Source: Thiothrix eikelboomii (GTDB lineage: Bacteria; Pseudomonadota; Gammaproteobacteria; Thiotrichales; Thiotrichaceae). From it: a DNA stretch of 64,000 nucleotides. The notes under the pieces were generated by a model, which worked only from the letters and a program-made list of their open reading frames with translations, was not told the DNA's origin and made no database searches. Of this stretch, positions 16,214 to 25,213 are shown in pieces. Numbering within the stretch: the stretch's first letter is position 1; each line of letters opens with the position of its first letter. The stretch covers positions 41,871 to 105,870 of the forward strand of contig NZ_FUYB01000015.1 in NCBI RefSeq assembly GCF_900167255.1, in the 5' to 3' direction. The translations under genes were made by a program, and so were the position numbers.

Positions 16214-19200
16214 TTAAACTTCTTCCCAAACCTTATCCAAGCGCTTAGCGGATACAGGCTTGGCGGTTCCCAATTCCTGCGCAAACAGCGAAATCCGAAA
16301 CTCTTCCACCATCCAGCGATATTCGTGCAAGGCAGCTGCTTGTTTCGCATCCATTTGACTGCGATTTTTATTTAAGCGCTCTTTGTAGCGATCCCAATAC
16401 GGCTGAATTTGTACGCGCAAAGCACGGTCTTTAGTGGGCGCTTCGAGCATTTTTTCTAAGCGGCGCTGAATACCTTTTAAATAGCGCGGCAAATGACGCA
16501 ATTCATCTGGCTGCATTTCGTCTAAGAAATTCGGATAAATGAGATGGAAAAGTTGGTCATTCACATCATTGAGCGTTTCGAGCCAAGCCGGATTCAATTT
16601 ACCTTTCAACAGCTTACGAATATCGTGATAAGCCGCTAAAGCAGGTGCGAGCATCCGCGCTAGATCTTGGGCTTGTACTAAAATTTGTTTCCGGCCCACT
16701 TGTAGCGCTGCACTAAAACTAGCTTGCGTGCGCATATCCAAAAATTCGGCAAACGCTTGGCGGAAGGCATAGCGGGTGATGCTTTCTTTTAGCTCATCGC
16801 ATTTACCGCTGGCAGCATAATGCAAACAGAGCTGCTGCATTTGCGACAAATGCCTTGGCACATCGCGTGCATCAGCAGGCAATGCCAACATAAATAAGCG
16901 CAAAACGGCTAAACGATGTTGTCGCTGCGCCTCAGCCTCATTATCAAATAGCTTAATATCCACCGTACTCGCTTGTGGACTTGCCAGATATAAGGCAGGC
17001 CAAGTGTGTAGTTTCATTCCGCCCATCTCTAGCAAATGTGTCGTGGGAAGATCACCAAAACTCCACTCGGTTAAACCTTGGCGCTCAATATGCTGCGTCG
17101 GTTGGCGAATCAGCTCTGCTTTAGCTTGCTGGCCGACCTTATTGCGCAAGGCATATAAATCACGCCCTGCGTTCACCACGACACCACTATCATCTACAAC
17201 TTCAAAGCGCATCAGCAAATGCTCAGGCAACTCGATCTGTTCCCAGGCCTCAGTTTCAATCCGCGAACCACTCATACGCAATAGTTGCTGACCTAAAGCC
17301 TCTTTTAAGGCAAGGGTTTCACTGGGCTCAATCGCCTCCAAGCAAGCCCGTGCATAATCAGGGGCAGGTACAAACTGCTTGCGGATTTGTTTAGGCAAAG
17401 CACGGATCATCGCCGTGAGCTTTTCCTCCAACATCCCCGGCACGAGATAGTCAAAACGAATCGGGGATAACTGATTGAGCGCTAATAAAGGCAAACGCAC
17501 AGTCACGCCATCATCCTCCGCATTCGGCTCAAAATGATAGCGCAAGGGTAAAATCATACTCTGCACTGCCATGCTGTCGGGGAATTGACCACTACGCTCG
17601 TGACCTGCATCGCGCTGCATTAAATAATCGCGAGTCAAATATAAAAGCTTAGGATTTTTGGATTCAGCCTGCTTCCGCCATTTTTCAAAGGACGCGCCAT
17701 TCACTATATTCGCTGGAATCAGTGGGTCGAAGAAGTCATACAGCAATTTCTCATCGGCTAAAATATCGCGCCGCCGTCCTTTGGCTTCTAACTCCTCAAT
17801 TTGTGCAATCAATTCGCCATTGTGACGGAAAAAAGCCGCCTGAGTTTTATATTCCCCATAAACCAAAGCATGACGAATAAAGATCTCGCGGCTCATCACT
17901 GGGTCAATCCGCCCATAACTCACGCGCCGCTTAGGAGTCACGGTAATGCCATACAAGGAAGTACGCTCAAAAGCAGCAACATTTGCCGAATTTTGTTCCC
18001 AATGCGGTTCGGTATAATGACGCTTGAGTAAATGGCTGCCGAACTCCTCAATCCACTCCGATTCGATTTTCGCTACGGTACGTGCATAGAGTTTGCTGGT
18101 TTCAACGAGTTCAGCCGCCATCAGCCATTGCGGGGCTTTCTTGCGCAGATTCGAGCCGGGAAAGATAAAAAACTTGCGCCCATTCGCCCCTTGATATTCC
18201 AAATCCTCATCTTTGAGGCCAATATTGCCGAGCAAACCTGATAACAGACTGCGATGAATGCCACTGTATTCAGCGGGCTTTTCATTCTCTTTAATACCCA
18301 CTTCTAGGAGGGTGCTACGAATCTGTTGGTGAATATCATGCCATTCTTGTAAGCGTGTCCATGATAAGAATTCTTTCAGGCACAGTTTGCGGAACTGGCT
18401 TTTTGATAAGGCTTTACGCTGCTGATGGGAGTAGTCCCAAAGCGCTAATAAGCTTAAAAAGTCGGAGTTTTCCGCTTTAAAGCGTGCATGCTTTTCATCC
18501 GCTGCTTGCTGCTTGTCCATTGGGCGCTCGCGAGGGTCTTGAATAGCTAACGCCGCAGCAATCACTAATACTTCTTTTAAAGCGCCTTCTTTTTCAGCGG
18601 TAAGCAGCATTTTACCTAAGCGCGGATCAACGGGCAGCTTGGCCAAGGTATGCCCGCTCTGTGTTAAATTGAAATCCGCATCCACTGCGCCAATTTCAAA
18701 TAACAGCTTATAGCCATCGCGAATCAAGCGCAGGTCGGGCGCTTCTACAAAAGGAAATTGTTCAATCTCGCCGAGCTGCATGGTTTCCATTTGCAGAATA
18801 ACCGAAGCGAGATTGGTGCGCAGAATTTCCGGCTCAGTAAACAGCGGACGACTATTGTAATCGTCTTCGCTGTATAAACGAATCGCTACCCCTGCAGCCA
18901 CCCGCCCGCAACGACCCGAGCGCTGATTGGCTGAGGCTTGCGAAACTTTTTCAATCGGCAAGCGCTGCACCCCAGCGCGCCATGAATAACGGGACATTCG
19001 TGCCAAACCAGCATCCACCACATAGCGAATCCCAGGGACAGTCAACGAAGTTTCCGCGACATTCGTTGCCAGCACCACCCGTCGTCGCCCATGTGCCTCA
19101 AACACGCGATGCTGTTCCTCAGCAGACAGGCGTGCATATAAGGGCAAAATTTCTGTGGAAGGGGGATGATGCTTACGCAAGGCTTCGGCTGTTTCCCGAA

Positions 19201-20116
19201 TCTCGCGCTCACCGGGTAAGAACACTAGAATATCCCCGCTACCGATAGCGCCTAACTCATCCACGGCATCTAAAATCGCCTCAGTTAAATCCCGCTCATC
19301 TTCGCCCTCCAGATCCACTAGAGGACGATAACGCAGCTCTACCGGATAAGTACGCCCCGATACTTCGATGATCGGTGCTCCATTGAAATGCTCCGCAAAG
19401 CGCTGCGGATCAATGGTGGCGGAGGTGATAATAATTTTTAAATCACGGCGTTTAGGTAGCAGCCATTTTAAATAGCCCAACAAAAAATCAATATTGAGGC
19501 TACGTTCGTGGGCTTCATCAATAATCAAGGTGTCATAATCATTCAGATAGCGATCTTGCTGAATTTCCGCGAGCAAGATGCCGTCCGTCATCAACTTAAT
19601 ATAACTATCCTGATGAGTTCTATCCGTAAAGCGTACCTTATAGCCCACTTGCTGCCCGAGCTGAGTCTTTAACTCCTCAGCGATCCGATCCGCAACACTG
19701 CGCGCAGCAATCCGCCGAGGTTGAGTATGCCCAATCAAGCCATCAATCCCGCGCCCTGCATCCAAACACATCTTTGGCAGCTGGGTCGTTTTCCCTGACC
19801 CCGTTTCCCCACAAATCACCACCACCTGATGTTCTTGAATGGCTTTAATAATCTCCTCGCGGCGCTGTGCTACGGGTAAATCGTCAGGGTAGTCTGGCTG
19901 CGGTTTATTTTGCATACGCAAACTGCGCCGTTGATGGCTGGCTTCAATTTTTTCCAGCAACCGTTGTGCACGGGCTTCATCAGGCTTACGCTCTAATTGT
20001 TGGAGTTCACGCCGCAAGCGAAAACGGTCACTGCCCATGACCGTGTTGAGCTGTTTGCGTAATTGAGAGTGATTAAGGGGAGTCGGCGTGTCCACAGTCA
20101 TTTGATATCGAAGCAT
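16214..20116 (-). CDS. hrpA: ATP-dependent RNA helicase HrpA
   Basis: A 1300-residue DEAH-box helicase of full HrpA length. Walker A GETGSGKTT lies near residue 103, DEAH in LIIDEAHERSLN near 200, and ANVAETSLTVPGI and QRSGRCGRVAAG follow in the second RecA domain. The winged-helix and OB domains come next, then the long HrpA-specific C-terminal region (DUF3418). HrpA unwinds RNA and in E. coli helps rescue stalled ribosome complexes. A second in-frame ATG at 20101 (MTVDTPTPLN) is an equally plausible start. It is the first gene of a minus-strand pair with the OsmC gene. Confidence 0.95.
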   Translation of the reverse strand: MLRYQMTVDTPTPLNHSQLRKQLNTVMGSDRFRLRRELQQLERKPDEARAQRLLEKIEASHQRRSLRMQNKPQPDYPDDLPVAQRREEIIKAIQEHQVVVICGETGSGKTTQLPKMCLDAGRGIDGLIGHTQPRRIAARSVADRIAEELKTQLGQQVGYKVRFTDRTHQDSYIKLMTDGILLAEIQQDRYLNDYDTLIIDEAHERSLNIDFLLGYLKWLLPKRRDLKIIITSATIDPQRFAEHFNGAPIIEVSGRTYPVELRYRPLVDLEGEDERDLTEAILDAVDELGAIGSGDILVFLPGEREIRETAEALRKHHPPSTEILPLYARLSAEEQHRVFEAHGRRRVVLATNVAETSLTVPGIRYVVDAGLARMSRYSWRAGVQRLPIEKVSQASANQRSGRCGRVAAGVAIRLYSEDDYNSRPLFTEPEILRTNLASVILQMETMQLGEIEQFPFVEAPDLRLIRDGYKLLFEIGAVDADFNLTQSGHTLAKLPVDPRLGKMLLTAEKEGALKEVLVIAAALAIQDPRERPMDKQQAADEKHARFKAENSDFLSLLALWDYSHQQRKALSKSQFRKLCLKEFLSWTRLQEWHDIHQQIRSTLLEVGIKENEKPAEYSGIHRSLLSGLLGNIGLKDEDLEYQGANGRKFFIFPGSNLRKKAPQWLMAAELVETSKLYARTVAKIESEWIEEFGSHLLKRHYTEPHWEQNSANVAAFERTSLYGITVTPKRRVSYGRIDPVMSREIFIRHALVYGEYKTQAAFFRHNGELIAQIEELEAKGRRRDILADEKLLYDFFDPLIPANIVNGASFEKWRKQAESKNPKLLYLTRDYLMQRDAGHERSGQFPDSMAVQSMILPLRYHFEPNAEDDGVTVRLPLLALNQLSPIRFDYLVPGMLEEKLTAMIRALPKQIRKQFVPAPDYARACLEAIEPSETLALKEALGQQLLRMSGSRIETEAWEQIELPEHLLMRFEVVDDSGVVVNAGRDLYALRNKVGQQAKAELIRQPTQHIERQGLTEWSFGDLPTTHLLEMGGMKLHTWPALYLASPQASTVDIKLFDNEAEAQRQHRLAVLRLFMLALPADARDVPRHLSQMQQLCLHYAASGKCDELKESITRYAFRQAFAEFLDMRTQASFSAALQVGRKQILVQAQDLARMLAPALAAYHDIRKLLKGKLNPAWLETLNDVNDQLFHLIYPNFLDEMQPDELRHLPRYLKGIQRRLEKMLEAPTKDRALRVQIQPYWDRYKERLNKNRSQMDAKQAAALHEYRWMVEEFRISLFAQELGTAKPVSAKRLDKVWEEV

Positions 20117-20233
20117 TAAAGGGAGGCTAGTTTAGCTTGAAGTATAGCGACTAAGGTAGTTACCAGTTACAGCCTGGTCTAGTTCGCTAGAACCAGCACT
20201 CGGTTAGTCTAGCTATAACTGAGTTTAGCTTGC

Positions 20234-20743
20234 TTAGTCGTCTGAACCTTCAAATAAATCTAACCCTAGGATCAGTAGCGGTAAAAACAGCGCCCAAATA
20301 AAAAACAAGCCGAGACTGGTATTAAACACCGGGTAAATAAAACTAATAGCTCCTAATTTGAAACCAGCAAGATAACTCAAAGCCCCACCAATGCCGCCTA
20401 TTAAGCTTTGTATAAAAATAGGTAGCTTCGCTAACCAAGCTAGACTGTAAAATAAGCTTAAGATAAACCCCGCCCAAATCATTAATAACCAAAACGGCAA
20501 AGCAGTTTGCAAACTCCAAAATCCCCAAGCCTGCAAACTTAAGTCCAGCATCCAACCTAAAGGAGCTAATACCAACAGCGCCAGCAAATCACGCTGCAAA
20601 TGCTGATTGATTAAGACTAAATGCAAGCACAACAACAAGACCAAACTTAAGAGTGCTGCTTGCCCGACTAAGACTCCCAACCACCAAATCGCCTGAAAGA
20701 TCGTCAGATCAATCAGTGTAATCAACAGAGGTTGTTTGATCAT
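20234..20743 (-). CDS. DUF2878 family membrane protein
   Basis: A 169-residue, almost wholly hydrophobic protein with about five to six transmembrane helices. The N-terminal region (FQAIWWLGVLVGQ) and the genetic context (last gene after cfa and DUF1365) match DUF2878, a small inner-membrane protein of unknown function that recurs in this lipid operon. Its start lies inside the 3' end of cfa (35-bp overlap). Confidence 0.8.
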   Translation of the reverse strand: MIKQPLLITLIDLTIFQAIWWLGVLVGQAALLSLVLLLCLHLVLINQHLQRDLLALLVLAPLGWMLDLSLQAWGFWSLQTALPFWLLMIWAGFILSLFYSLAWLAKLPIFIQSLIGGIGGALSYLAGFKLGAISFIYPVFNTSLGLFFIWALFLPLLILGLDLFEGSDD

Positions 20744-21977
20744 GATAGCCCGGCTTATCCGCAGTTAAATGTATCGCACTAATCAAGCGCTCCTTAAACC
20801 CGCCCATGCAATAGTGCAAATAAAATTGCCATAGGCGATAAAACTGATGATCTAAACCTAAGCCTGTCAATTGATCTTGCTTAGCTTGTAAACGTAGTGA
20901 CCAGTGTTCTAAGGTCAGGGCATAATCCAAACCAAAATCACTTAAGCCACTGATTTTCATATCCGTATAGCGAGTAAAATGCTCATTCAATACCGTCATC
21001 GAGGGTAAAAAGCCACCAGGGAAGATATAAGATTGAATAAAATCAGCTTGCTTGCGATAGCGTGCATAGCGTTGGTCGCTCATCGTAATCGCTTGCAAAA
21101 ATAAGCGCCCCTCAGGTTTGAGTAGCTGATTGCATTGTTTAAAAAATTGCGGCAAATGCTCATATCCGACGGCTTCAATCATTTCAATCGACACCAATTT
21201 ATCGTATTGCCCAGTCAATTCACGATAGTCTTGTTTTAATAGCGTGATTTGTTGCTCTAAACCTTGGTCTCGAATCAGTTGCTGCACATAGCGATATTGT
21301 GCTTCCGAAATAGTCGTGGTCGTCACTTGAACTTGATAATGCTCAGCAGCATAGACCGCCAAAGCTCCCCAACCGGTACCAATTTCTAATAGATGATCAC
21401 CCGCTTTTAGCTGTAGACCCTCACAAATCAATTGCAGCTTGTGCAATTGGGCTAGATACAAAGAGCTCGTAGGACTTGGAAAGACTGCACTGGAATACAG
21501 CATAGTCTCATCTAAAAACAACTGATAAAACTCATTGCTTAGATCGTAATGGGCACGGATATTTTTTTTCGAGCCTGCTTTAGAATTAGAGCGTAAAGCA
21601 TGAGCAAGCCGATAACCTATTTGACTTAACCAAGAGAAGCCATGGTCTAATTGATCCAATAACGACTGATTACGCACGAATACCTGAATCACTTTAGTTA
21701 AATCGGGGGTATCCCACAGCCCTTCGACATAACATTCACCCGCCGCAATCGTCCCCCCACCCCACAAAACACGGGCATAACCACGCTGATCATGCACAGT
21801 CAAGTGGGCTTGTAAGGTATCTTGCGGGTCGCCAAAGGCATAAAACGCATCTGAATCTTGAATTGTTAAATAACCCCGATCCAGCTTAGCCAATAACCTC
21901 AAGAATAAGGCTTTCGCGAAGGCAACTGAGCCAAATGAGCGAGTTTTAGGGAGTTTAACGGTGCTTAATGTAGTCAT
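20709..21977 (-). CDS. cfa: Cyclopropane-fatty-acyl-phospholipid synthase family methyltransferase
   Basis: A 422-residue SAM-dependent enzyme of the Cfa family. SAM-binding motif LLEIGTGWG is at 197-205. Family blocks IRAHYDLSNEFYQLFLDETMLYS (split here near 140-162) and SIEMIEAVGYEHLPQFF are intact. The enzyme methylates or cyclopropanates the double bond of unsaturated acyl chains in membrane phospholipids. In operons with DUF1365 and an FAD oxidoreductase, paralogues may make other methylated lipids, so the exact product is uncertain. The start overlaps the DUF1365 stop by 4 bp. Confidence 0.88.
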   Translation of the reverse strand: MTTLSTVKLPKTRSFGSVAFAKALFLRLLAKLDRGYLTIQDSDAFYAFGDPQDTLQAHLTVHDQRGYARVLWGGGTIAAGECYVEGLWDTPDLTKVIQVFVRNQSLLDQLDHGFSWLSQIGYRLAHALRSNSKAGSKKNIRAHYDLSNEFYQLFLDETMLYSSAVFPSPTSSLYLAQLHKLQLICEGLQLKAGDHLLEIGTGWGALAVYAAEHYQVQVTTTTISEAQYRYVQQLIRDQGLEQQITLLKQDYRELTGQYDKLVSIEMIEAVGYEHLPQFFKQCNQLLKPEGRLFLQAITMSDQRYARYRKQADFIQSYIFPGGFLPSMTVLNEHFTRYTDMKISGLSDFGLDYALTLEHWSLRLQAKQDQLTGLGLDHQFYRLWQFYLHYCMGGFKERLISAIHLTADKPGYHDQTTSVDYTD

Positions 21978-22741
21978 ACCTTAGTCTCCTTCGGCGTAGC
22001 GTGTGGCACATAGGGCAGCTTTTTCCAATATAACTTCAGTGCCTGCCAATAAATGGTGGCAACAGTTTTAAGCGTCATCGCTGGAATACGTAGCCATTGG
22101 GTTCTTAATTCCGCTTTCGTTAAGGGTTTTTTATGCAAATAGATCGCTGCATCAAATAAGCGCTGTTCGGCTTGATTGGTGATTTGTAGGCTTAAAGTCT
22201 CGTGCAATGAGCTAAAGCGCCAGTGATAACTCATGTTCAAATCCATAAAAGGCGACACATGAAAGGCTTTAGGAATGGGAGCTTGACTGTGTGCATCGAC
22301 TAAATAGCAATGACGCTCATTCCAAGGCGTATTGCTGACCTCGGCGAGTAAATAACGCAGAACACCATTCGCTGCATGGCAGTAATAAAAATTTACTGGG
22401 CTAAAATAAAACCCCAGACAACGCACTTGCCCAACAAAAATCACTTGCCCGTCAAGCTGTTCGCCACCCAAACTTGCCACTTTCTGCCAGACCAGCTCAC
22501 GAGTCAGTTCGGGAGCATGATCTAGATAATCGCTAGGGCGAAAGCTCATCATTGCGGGGCGCTTCACTTTAAACCACCAACCTAACTCAGGTAGGCTAGG
22601 CAATTCATCCAAATCTAGGGCAAATAAGAAAATAGCGTAACGAAACTGATGCTGGATCGGTTGATAACGACTATGCCCAACGATTCCACTGTATAAACAA
22701 CTACTCAGTGCTTTCAAAGGGCTACTCCTAAACGCTGGCAA
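21974..22741 (-). CDS. DUF1365 family protein
   Basis: A 255-residue protein with the DUF1365 opening (SCLYSGIVGHSRYQPIQHQFRY) and the conserved blocks CLGFYFSPVNFYYC, EVSNTPWNERHCYL and FHVSPFMDLNMSYHW. It is almost always found next to Cfa-type enzymes and an FAD oxidoreductase; the biochemical role is not settled. The start overlaps the preceding oxidoreductase gene by 28 bp and its stop overlaps cfa by 4 bp, so all three are probably translated together. Confidence 0.88.
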   Translation of the reverse strand: MPAFRSSPLKALSSCLYSGIVGHSRYQPIQHQFRYAIFLFALDLDELPSLPELGWWFKVKRPAMMSFRPSDYLDHAPELTRELVWQKVASLGGEQLDGQVIFVGQVRCLGFYFSPVNFYYCHAANGVLRYLLAEVSNTPWNERHCYLVDAHSQAPIPKAFHVSPFMDLNMSYHWRFSSLHETLSLQITNQAEQRLFDAAIYLHKKPLTKAELRTQWLRIPAMTLKTVATIYWQALKLYWKKLPYVPHATPKETKV

Positions 22742-23961
22742 ACCTCCACAGCGGCTTGCACACCATCCTCATGAAAACCGTTGTGCCAATAAGCCCCACA
22801 AAAATGCGTATGCCTTTGCCCACAAATTTCAGCCCGACGGGCTTGTGCCTTGACCATCGTTTGACTAAACACCGGATGGCTGTAACGGTATTCACCGAGG
22901 ATTTTGCGCGGGTCAATGGTCTGACTAGGGTTTAAACTCACACAAAATGGGGGAGCAGAAGCCGGTAAGCACTGCAAAATATTCATGCTGTAGGTCACAC
23001 TAGCCGGTCGAGTTACCGAATTATTCAAATGATAATTCCAACTCGCCCGCGCTTTAGGCAAGCTCGGTAATAAGCGCTCATCATGGTGCAAGATCACTTG
23101 ATTCTCACGGTAGGGAATCGCCCCCAAAATACTGATTTCTTGCCGACTCGCATCGCCTAAGAGCTTGAGAGCTTGATCGCTGTGGCAGGCTAAAATCACT
23201 TCGTCAAAATGTTGTGTAGCCTGCTCGGTGCTCAACTGTATTCCTTGCTCTGTGCGTCGAATGGCTTTGACCGGCGTATTTAGATGAATATTGGCAACAA
23301 ACGGGCGCGTGAAATAGGGAATATATTGCTTAGACCCTCCGGTGATGGTGTACCACTGCGGACGATCTCGAATATTTAACAAACCATGATGATGAAAAAA
23401 CTGAATAAAAAACTGCAGCGGAAAATCGGCGATCTCCCCCAAACTTGCTGACCAAATCGCAGCACCCATTGGCAAAATATAATGCCGAGCAAAAAACTCA
23501 CTAAAACCTTGCTGCCTTAGAAACTGCCCCAAGGTCGATTCAACAGGAACGCCGTGTAAGGCCAAATACTTACAGCGTCGATTAAAGCGCATAATCTCAG
23601 CAAGTAAGCCATAAAAACGCGGACTCCACAGATTACTCCGTTGGGCAAACAGGCTAGGCAGTGAATGGCCATTATAGACCAACCCAGTTTGTGCATTGGT
23701 CACGCTAAAGCTCATTTCAGTCGGCTGATAAGGCACACCCAGCTCATCCAATAGGCGTTGAAAATACGGATAGGTGCGGTCATTAAACACAATAAACCCC
23801 GTATCAACCGCCCAAATCTTACCGTTTAAACTCACATCAATCGTTGCAGTATGCCCGCCAATATAATGATTGGCTTCAAAGACTTGCACTGCATGTTTAC
23901 GACTTAGCAAATGGCCACATACCAAACCTGAAATACCTGAACCTACAATTGCAATCCTCAT
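22714..23961 (-). CDS. FAD/NAD(P)-binding amine-oxidase-like oxidoreductase
   Basis: A 415-residue flavoprotein. The start at 23961 (MRIAIVGSGISGL) puts the Rossmann FAD motif GSGISG right at the N-terminus and gives an ATGA overlap with the upstream SDR gene. Other family blocks are VDTGFIVFNDRTYPYF, MGAAIWS and the C-terminal FCGAYWHNGFHEDGV, which closes the FAD site. This group accompanies Cfa and DUF1365 and probably acts on fatty-acyl chains as a desaturase-like or oxidising enzyme. That role is inference from neighbours. Confidence 0.88.
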   Translation of the reverse strand: MRIAIVGSGISGLVCGHLLSRKHAVQVFEANHYIGGHTATIDVSLNGKIWAVDTGFIVFNDRTYPYFQRLLDELGVPYQPTEMSFSVTNAQTGLVYNGHSLPSLFAQRSNLWSPRFYGLLAEIMRFNRRCKYLALHGVPVESTLGQFLRQQGFSEFFARHYILPMGAAIWSASLGEIADFPLQFFIQFFHHHGLLNIRDRPQWYTITGGSKQYIPYFTRPFVANIHLNTPVKAIRRTEQGIQLSTEQATQHFDEVILACHSDQALKLLGDASRQEISILGAIPYRENQVILHHDERLLPSLPKARASWNYHLNNSVTRPASVTYSMNILQCLPASAPPFCVSLNPSQTIDPRKILGEYRYSHPVFSQTMVKAQARRAEICGQRHTHFCGAYWHNGFHEDGVQAAVEVCQRLGVAL

Positions 23962-24695
23962 GAGCGCACCAAACTCTGTGCCAGCCACAACTGCACACGA
24001 TACGGTAACCGATTTAAAAGGCGTAAAAAGAAAACAAAAGAGGCCGGTGTACTGATTAAGGCTTTGCGTTTAGCTAAACCGCGCCGAATATCGGCAGCGG
24101 CTTGGCTAACCGAAATACGCATTGGCATCGGAAAATCGTTTTGATCGGTCAGTGGTGTTGCCACAAAGCCCGGAGTAATTAAACTCACGGTTATTTGATG
24201 TGGCTTTAAATCTAAGCTAAGACTTTGTGCAAGGTAAGCAATCGCTGCCTTACTCGCTCCATAGGCTTCGGCACGTGTAAACGGAAAAAGATAAGCACTT
24301 GAACCCACCAAAGCCAATTGCCCACCGGGTGGAATATGGCGCGTGAAAGCTTCTAGGCAATAACCCATGCCGAGCAAATTGATGGTTATCAGGCGGGTAA
24401 ATCTTTCACTGTCAAAATGCTTAGCATCCTCAATATACAAACTCGTTCCCGCATTCAAGATCACTAAATCAAGTCTTTGCGTCAGTTGTTGGCCGACAGC
24501 TAACACGGTTGCTCGCTCAGTCACATCAAAGCTTAAGGTTTGGCAATGATCGGGTTCCGCCGCTTGTTGTTTTAAGGCAGCAAGCTTGTCGAGATTGCGC
24601 CCACAAGCAATCACTTGCCAGCCAGCGTTGAGATAATCTAAGGCTAGTTGCTGCCCTATACCGGAGCTTGCTCCTGTGATGAGGACGGTTTTCAT
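23958..24695 (-). CDS. SDR family oxidoreductase
   Basis: A 245-residue classical short-chain dehydrogenase. NAD(P)-binding TGASSGIG is at residues 6-13, NAG in LDLVILNAGTS, catalytic Ser in LVGSSAYLF, and the YGASK pair (Tyr and Lys) follows. The substrate is unknown. The gene overlaps both neighbours by 4 bp within the lipid operon, so a hydroxy- or keto-acyl lipid intermediate is a reasonable guess. Confidence 0.9.
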   Translation of the reverse strand: MKTVLITGASSGIGQQLALDYLNAGWQVIACGRNLDKLAALKQQAAEPDHCQTLSFDVTERATVLAVGQQLTQRLDLVILNAGTSLYIEDAKHFDSERFTRLITINLLGMGYCLEAFTRHIPPGGQLALVGSSAYLFPFTRAEAYGASKAAIAYLAQSLSLDLKPHQITVSLITPGFVATPLTDQNDFPMPMRISVSQAAADIRRGLAKRKALISTPASFVFFLRLLNRLPYRVQLWLAQSLVRS

Positions 24696-25120
24696 ACTAC
24701 AGCTCGCTTTTTCAGGGTACGGATCACCGCTCCTAGCACAGGAATCTGCTCATACAACATTTGCCCCAAATCGGTGTAGTCACGATGTTTTTCAATATAA
24801 TCGTCATTAAATTGAAGGTGGCTCGCTCCCTCGACCCGCACAGGTTGACCGCTGTTTAGGCGTGGGTGCACAAAGGTCATGATCCAAATTACACAGGCTT
24901 GCTGATCTTGATAGAACAAGTTCTTAATTTCAAAACGACAAGACGTTAAATGCGTGTAAAGCCTTGCGAAATAGGCCTCAAACTCAGCATAGCCTTGCAC
25001 CTGATGCAAAGGATCTTGGAAGCTAATATCGGGGCTATACACCGTTTGTAGGGTTGATAAATTATCTTTGGCTAAGCTTTGATAAACCTCAGTAAATCGT
25101 TGCAATACAGTGGGCAGCAT
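24692..25120 (-). CDS. NTF2-like / SnoaL-like family protein
   Basis: A 142-residue cone-shaped NTF2-fold protein: an N-terminal helix, then DISFQDPLHQVQGYAEFEAYF, the pattern of SnoaL-like and nuclear-transport-factor-2-like proteins. It is the first gene of the lipid operon, with its promoter in the short gap to the divergent histidine kinase (25121-25213). In similar operons this protein is a regular member, with no defined activity. Confidence 0.82.
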   Translation of the reverse strand: MLPTVLQRFTEVYQSLAKDNLSTLQTVYSPDISFQDPLHQVQGYAEFEAYFARLYTHLTSCRFEIKNLFYQDQQACVIWIMTFVHPRLNSGQPVRVEGASHLQFNDDYIEKHRDYTDLGQMLYEQIPVLGAVIRTLKKRAVV

Positions 25121-25213
25121 GCCAATCCTCCAAACACGCGACTAGGCTTAAGAGTAGCTAAGTTAGCAGAGTCAATGTCAAACTAACGTGAAGGCCTCAA
25201 GAGATCATCACCG

